DNA from: Elmis aenea
Lineage: Eukaryota > Arthropoda > Insecta > Coleoptera > Elmidae
Length of the DNA stretch: 64,000 nucleotides
NCBI GenBank assembly: GCA_947652605.1
Contig: OX393576.1
Coordinates: 49,576,966 to 49,640,965, forward strand
Direction of reading: 5' to 3'
The notes below the pieces were generated by a model, which did not search any database, had not been told where the DNA came from, and worked only from the letters and a program-made list of their open reading frames with translations. A program made the translations under genes and the position numbers. Positions 58,709 to 64,000 of the stretch are shown here, in pieces. Each line of letters begins with the position of its first letter. Position 1 is the stretch's first letter.

Positions 58709-59416
58709 TGTCACAGCTGTACTTTTTGAAGTTCTTGTCAAAACGCGGCAAGATGAGTGCTTGTCGGTACGAGCACATTGGAGCTGATTTGGACTCACCA
58801 TAAACCGCCCGGAGCGCCGGTACAGGATGTACGTGTTATTGTGTTCTAAGTGTAAGATCTTTATTGATGTTATTTGGACTTTCCAACGCTTTGGGCGAAA
58901 TGTGCCGCCCAAGTTTGTAACGGTCGCGCGGGAAAGCGTCTTCAGCGTGGGGGTGGTTTTTGCGAAAACCTGGACAGTCAGTCGAGATTCGTTGGTCGGA
59001 CGCCGTGGTCCGAGGGTCAATTGGACTCCAACGATTCCCGCCTTTCGGGACTTGGAGGAAATTCGTGGCGCGGATCTCGAGACTTACGGTCGAGCTTCTA
59101 GCGGTTTTCCGGTTGCGAAGTAAGTTTCTTAGTTGCGTTCGGTTCTCATATTTAGAGTTGCGCCCCGCGTTTGATTCAGTTGTTTAGAGTAATTGTGTCA
59201 GTTTATGTAAAGTGTTTAGTGTTTTTATGTTTTTATATAATAAATATAATTTATGCCAAGCGAGTGTCTCATTTCATTGAGCGAGTGAGTGTGTTAGAGC
59301 TTAGCCCCCATAATTCAGCACCGCCACTGGGCATTTTGGCCCGATCACAAAATAAGCCGCGACATATTTGGCGGAGGACCGGGCATTATTAGGCCCGTCT
59401 AAATAATACCGCGACA
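58709..59416 (+). repeat. Right LTR (708 bp)
   Basis: It has the same length and, by eye, the same sequence as the left LTR, including every open stretch inside it. It is followed by the ATAA target copy. Confidence 0.94.
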
Positions 59417-59420
59417 ATAA

Positions 59421-60514
59421 TACTTCATTTAGTTTTGTATTGAAAAACATTTTTGTTCATTAGGCAGCACTAATGTACGCTCATTTAGTAATTTGCAGGG
59501 CAAAATTAATAAAGAACATGGCAGTATCCTTTTTTTAAAATTATAAACAAGTTAGTTTTATTCTGTAGTTGCCCAGTTGCATATACATTCAGAAACCTGT
59601 AATTATTGAGTTAATTAATCAATAACCATACAAATGATGCAAATTTTTCTCAATTATTAATTTAATGAGCTATAGTGAATGTTTATAAATATTACTGTCT
59701 ATAAAAAACATTTTGAAAATTCACACCGTTCATAATAAATGTACACTGACAACATTTCGTTTGTAGATAATGTAAGAGTATGTGAATTAGGATCGTAATA
59801 TATTTTTTCTACGACGGCTATTGTACATGACTATTACTGTACAGCTTGCATGCATAGTAAGTAAAATGCGCAGTTTTATTTTAGAAATGATACAAACCCA
59901 CCCTGCATGCATAGTAAGTGAGTTCTTACGCACGGTATGCAAAAAGCATACTTGTCTATAAATGTCAAAGTAGACTTACGTCAAACTTGACAGTTAAGAG
60001 CGTACGTACAAGTATGTTTACTATTAGCCAAATACCGGTAAAATCATATATATTATGTGATCGTAGAAAAAGTATGCTACATAACACGAGTTGTAAAGCA
60101 ATTGCGCACTCGCGGCTACGAGGCTCTGTGCACGACTCTGCTCGTGCGTAATATGCTTCCTACAACTCCTGTTTTGTAATATACTATTACATTGTGTATT
60201 TTAACATGAAAACCAAGGTAATATCGGTAGTCGTTTAAAGTTAAAAAGCAGGGACCCGAAACGAAAAAAATAATCGTTTTGTTCAGGTTACAATAAGACT
60301 TGTATTATAATAATACAAACTATTAAATATAGTAAAATAATCAGGCCAGATGCTAAAACTTACTCAGCTCTTTATTAGTTTGAATAGGGGTTTGAAAAGC
60401 CCTTGGGTAGTTTATGTTTAGTCGTAAATAATTTTTTTTCACTTTCATCCTCTAATCCGCTACACTTAAAGCATGAAGAACATGTTAAATAAAAATTCGT
60501 GTTATATATAATGT
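59421..60514. other. AT-rich DNA with a CATGCATAGTAAGT repeat, no gene seen
   Basis: GCATGCATAGTAAGT occurs at about 59849 and 59905 as a direct repeat. A palindrome at 60083-60173 is listed separately. No gene was recognised. Confidence 0.45.
60083..60173. repeat. Imperfect palindrome of about 90 bp
   Basis: AACACGAGTTGTAAAGCA on the left pairs with the inverse of TATGCTTCCTACAACTCCTG on the right. Inner GCGCACTCG and CTCGTGCG boxes pair too. The tips (TAACACGAG, CTCCTGTT) recall those of the hairpin modules at 48981..50320. It could be a related single module. Confidence 0.6.
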
Positions 60515-60608
60515 TGAGCATTCGCATCGAGTAGACGTGTGTAGCTGTACCGCTATTAAAAGTTTAAATAATTGTTGTTCAAAGTGTTTTAACAAAAATT
60601 TCAAAGTG

Positions 60609-61240
60609 ATGTCTCGCGAGACTCGCCAGACCGCCGGTCAAGACGACGCAATCAACAAAATGATGGACGCCGTTCTTTCAAATAAAGGGTTTATCGAAAA
60701 ACTAGCCAATAAATTGTCTGAAGTTATAATAAAAGCCGTTCAACATCAAGTACAAGTGTTAGAGGACAAAGTCGAATCACTGGAAAAAAAACTATCAGAG
60801 CTGAACGACCAACAAGACGACCTCGAACAATACGGCAGAAGAAACTCGTTAAGATTATTTGGCGTACCACAAGAACCCAACGAGGACGAAGTGAAGTGAT
60901 TACAAATATGCTGAAAGATAAGTTAAACATAGATTTACCCGCATACGCTATTGATATCGCTCATCGGCTGCCTGGTAAACCAAATACATCAGGTCCAATA
61001 ATATGTAAATTTGTGCAAAGGGCAACTCGAAACCTCATATACAACAATAAGAAAAAACTTAAAGGAACCAAAATAGTAATTAGGTAAGATTTAACAGTAA
61101 AACGTGTACTCCTACTAAAAACTCTAATGGATAAATATGGTAGCAAAAATATTTGGACTTTCTACGGTGTAATTTCTGTTAAAATTGAAAATAAAATTTA
61201 TAAAGTTAAGAAGTTATCAGAGGTATATGAACTGCCATAG
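60609..61240 (+). pseudogene. ORF1 protein of the non-LTR element, frameshifted
   Basis: The first part (60609-60899) reads MSRETRQTAGQDDAIN. A leucine-heptad coiled coil follows (VLEDKVESLEKKLSELNDQ), then DLEQYGRRNSLRLFGVPQE, the start of the Transposase_22/L1 ORF1-type RNA-binding domain. A shift at about 60897 leads into LKDKLNIDLPAYAIDIAHRL and ICKFVQRATRNLIY. A TAA at 61085 replaces an expected sense codon, and the frame then continues (WTFYGVISVKIENKIYKVKK) to 61240. The protein would bind element RNA as a chaperone. Confidence 0.78.
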
Positions 61241-61499
61241 ATGTATTACTGCGGGACAGTCTCACATGGCTCACAAGAAGGCGTATTTTGTGTTTCAATT
61301 TTATTTGTCTTTTTTTTTGCCTTTTTTAGGTGGACTTTGTTGCAGCTTTGAATTTGGCTTGGTTTGGTCACTCCAGTAGGAACTATTGATAATTATTTTC
61401 ATTATTTGGTTATAATTTAAGTAATCCATTCATTTTTAATATCTTTGGTAAGTAAATTTTACTCACTTTAATACTTAACAGCTCTAATGTTTAATTAAA

Positions 61500-64000
61500 A
61501 TGTGGAACAGTAGCAGTAGCAAAATTATAGTATCGCATCTGAATGTAAGATCCTTATCGGCTCATTTCCGAAATGTTGAAGATCTCATATTATGTAAAGA
61601 TGTGGATGTCGTGGGAATTAGTGAAACTTGGCTTACTAGTAATATAAACAGTAGTTCAATCTCTATTCCTAATTATACATTATTTAGAAAAGATCGGGAT
61701 GGACGAGGTGGTGGAGTTGCATTATATTTGAAAAATATATTCACGTGTAAAAGTATTGACGTATCTTCAAATATTGAGCAATGTTGGATAAGCCTAAAAC
61801 TAAATAAAAAAAAGATTGCAATTGGAGTTAGTTACCGATCGGAAATACACGAAAAATATTTTTTTATCGATGAGTTAGAAACGACACTATCCTCAATTGT
61901 ACCCTTGCATGATGTTACTGTTCTCTGTGGGGACTTAAATTTCGACATGCTTGACCCAATGAATATATATTGTAATAAATTGTTAGACATGATGGACAGT
62001 TTTAGCTTACATCAACTGGTTACTACCCCAACAAGAATATCTCAATCTAAGATAAGTCTGCTAGATGTTATATTTATAAATAACGTAGAATTAGTCCAAA
62101 ATGTGACTGTTGAAAGTGTAGAGGGTGTTGCAGATCACGAGAGAGTTTCTTGTGTTATTGCCATGACTAAACCTAACTGTGAAAAATACATAACTTACCG
62201 TGATTTCAAAAACATAAATTTACCTCTTTTTCATAATCATCTGGCATTAATTTCATTTGATGAAATATTTTACATGTGTGATGTTGATCAAAAAGTAAGT
62301 TTTCTAAGTAATCACCTTTTGAATTTAATAAACATTCATGCACCATCCGTTCACCGGCGTGTAACCAAACCTTCGTCTCCTTGGCTTACAGAAAATATAA
62401 AGTTAATGCAGTCTTTACGCAACAGTGCTTTTAGCAAATATAAAACTACGCGTAATGAAAATGACTGGGCCTACTATAAACAGCTACGAAACACTACTTC
62501 TTCAGCCATTAAAGCTGAAAAAAAAGCATACATTCAACATAAAATGAAAAATAGTGCTAATAATATGTGGAATGTTTTAAGATGGTCCAGCATACTAAGA
62601 AATAATATAACAACTTTGCCACATGAATTAAAAAATGTTAATAAAATCAACTCCTATTTTTTGAGTAGCCAATCAAACTTACAGCAAGACGTCACTGAAA
62701 TGTTAGATTACTATAACTTTAACAAATTAGTTGATACAACTTTCTCCTTTTTATTAATTGATGAGGAAACTGTGTTTGATATAATCAATTCTATATCCTC
62801 AAAAGCTGAAGGTTATGATGGCATTAATATATATCTCCTTAAGTTAACATGTCCTGTAATTCTACCATATCTAACCAACATTATCAATACTTGTTTATTG
62901 GAGGGTAAATATCCAACGTTATGGAAACATGCAATTGTTAAACCTCTGCCTAAAGTTAAAAATCCAATAGATTATAAGTCGCTTCGCCCAGTTAGTATTT
63001 TACCAACAGTATCAAAAATCTTGGAAAAAATTGTTAATACTCAATGACGTGAGTATTTAAACTTGTACAGTGTAATACCACCTACACAGTCAGGGTTTAG
63101 GAGAGGTTATAGCTGTGAAGGCTCTCACACATATTGTTGATGACATTGTTAAAGCCACAGATCAAAATAAACTTACAGTACTAGCTCTTATTGACTTCTC
63201 TAAAGCATTTGATACAATAAATCATGATTTACTAATTTCAATATTAAAACATATTGGTCTTGACCAACTATCGTGTAATTTTTTCATAAACTATCTGCAA
63301 GGGAGAGTACAATATGTAAAAATTGATAATGACATATCAAATCCCCTACAATTAAAAAGTGGTGTCCCCCAAGGATCTATACTTGGACCATTGCTGTATA
63401 GCATTTATACGTTCAACCTAAAGCAATCTGTGTTACACTCTGCAACACACTTCTACGCAGACGACACTCAGTTATACCTTTCGTTTACAAAGGAAGAGTT
63501 TTTAAACGCCTCATTAAATTTCAATGCAGATTTAGATAATTTAGTTAAATATGCAGCTAAACACAGCTTAAATATTAACACCAACAAAACAGAATTATTA
63601 CTATTTGGCCCTAAAAAGCTTAGAGAAATATATTTAGAAAATCCCCTTCCAATAAAAATTTGCTCCAACGTAATCAAATTCACTGCTAAAGCAAAAAATT
63701 TAGGTGTCATTATAGATCACCAATTAAAATTTAATTTTCATATTAACAAATGTTTACAAATGGCCTACAACTCTTTAACAACAATATATGCTAACAGATA
63801 CCTCTTAACTAGAGGCCAAAAAAAGATATTGTGTAATTCATTGGTACTGTCTCATTTTAATTTTTGTGATAGTGTGTATGGTTCATCTATTGATAGCACC
63901 AATAAACAAAAAATTCAAAAAATTCAAAACTCGTGCATGAGATTAATCTTTGGCATTAAGAAATATAGTCCCATATCGCATAAGTTGAAAGACTTGGGAT
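61500..64000 (+). pseudogene. ORF2 endonuclease-reverse transcriptase of the non-LTR element, partial
   Basis: From ATG 61500 the frame is open for 515 codons. An APE-type endonuclease comes first: N15 in HLNVRSL, E42 in SETWL, D145/N147 in CGDLNFD, D189 in LLDVIF and D212-H213 in ADHERV. RT fingers follow (PLPKVKNPIDYKSLRPVSIL). A TGA at 63045-63047 interrupts, and one extra base near 63118 shifts the frame. The palm then reads LALIDFSKAFDTINHD, SGVPQGSILGPLLYS and the catalytic YADD near 63453-63464. The thumb continues to the window end without a stop. Confidence 0.88.

Larger units (their letters stand above)
55713..59416 (+). mobile_element. Complete non-autonomous LTR retrotransposon, 3704 bp
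   Basis: Two 708-bp direct repeats starting TGTCACAG and ending GCGACA frame a 2288-bp interior. ATAA flanks both sides (55709-55712 and 59417-59420), a 4-bp target duplication that fits a Ty3/gypsy-like integrase. A purine tract (GAGGGGGAAA) precedes the right LTR, and a TGG-starting primer-site candidate follows the left LTR. The interior has no protease, reverse transcriptase, RNase H or integrase, so the element depends on another one. Matching LTRs and an intact duplication show a recent insertion. Orientation is from the purine tract and primer site. Confidence 0.92.
60515..64000 (+). mobile_element. Two-ORF non-LTR retrotransposon (CR1/Daphne-like), cut by window end
   Basis: A leader from about 60515 is followed by ORF1 (coiled coil plus L1-type RNA-binding region) and ORF2 (endonuclease and reverse transcriptase) on the plus strand. 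The order, spacing and domain content are those of a full-length element. The 3' end and tail lie beyond the window. A handful of stops and shifts make this copy inactive, but it is far less decayed than most others here. The clade is judged from overall resemblance only. Confidence 0.85.

Noticed and set aside
1..64000. CRISPR arrays, bacterial operons, rRNA or tRNA genes.
   Set aside because: No regularly spaced identical repeats, no tRNA A/B box pairs with a cloverleaf, and no rRNA-like blocks were found. The gene structure is eukaryotic.

Overview
This window looks like AT-rich, repeat-dense animal nuclear DNA, most probably from an insect. There are no bacterial operons, long open frames are rare, and two sets of spliced host exons with GT-AG borders can be recognised. 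The mobile elements are those common in insect genomes: RTE-like, Jockey-like and CR1/Daphne-like non-LTR elements, hAT, PIF/Harbinger, piggyBac, mariner, a large Tc1/mariner-like group with CAGGGTG ends, and one LTR element. I cannot fix the order or species from the sequence alone.

Host genes. Gene A lies on the minus strand. Its first coding exon (23449..23506) encodes a signal peptide and ends in phase 1 at a consensus CG|GTAAGT donor. A GC-rich leader with a strong hairpin precedes it. A second exon (7478..7537, 60 nt) has good splice sites and stays open in exactly the phase needed, so the intron is about 15.9 kb and full of transposons. The rest of gene A was not found and may lie left of the window. 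Gene B lies on the plus strand: a GC-rich start region (41640..42130) is followed by a well-bordered 104-nt exon (42659..42762). It probably continues to the right. I recognise neither product.

Layout. 0-5 kb: three hAT-type elements, two of them with clear or near-clear 8-bp target duplications, and a foldback element. 4.8-6.7 kb: a decayed RTE-like element. 7.5 kb: gene A exon. 9-19.3 kb: nested DNA transposons inside the gene A intron, including two large foldbacks with CAGGGTG ends (14315..16131 and 17031..19331), one of which is split by a piggyBac-type MITE. 19.3-26.9 kb: mostly unique DNA with GC-richer islands around the gene A start. 27-38 kb: several non-LTR 3' ends, a hAT element with remnant transposase, a palindromic MITE and a CAGGGTG MITE. 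39.3-41.3 kb: another foldback, split by the second piggyBac-type MITE. 41.6-43 kb: start of gene B. 43-47 kb: a foldback, a piggyBac transposase remnant and a 1-kb Harbinger element. 48.9-50.3 kb: a tandem chain of hairpin modules. 52-53 kb: a decayed mariner. 54.3 kb: a Harbinger MITE built from repeated GTTCGCGAAC boxes. 55.7-59.4 kb: a complete non-autonomous LTR retrotransposon with matching 708-bp LTRs, a 4-bp target duplication and no pol. 60.5-64 kb: a two-ORF non-LTR retrotransposon running off the right edge.

Nothing here forms a multi-gene operon-like system. The points most worth following are the gene A exon pair, the young non-autonomous LTR element, the chain of hairpin modules and the multi-layer foldback elements.
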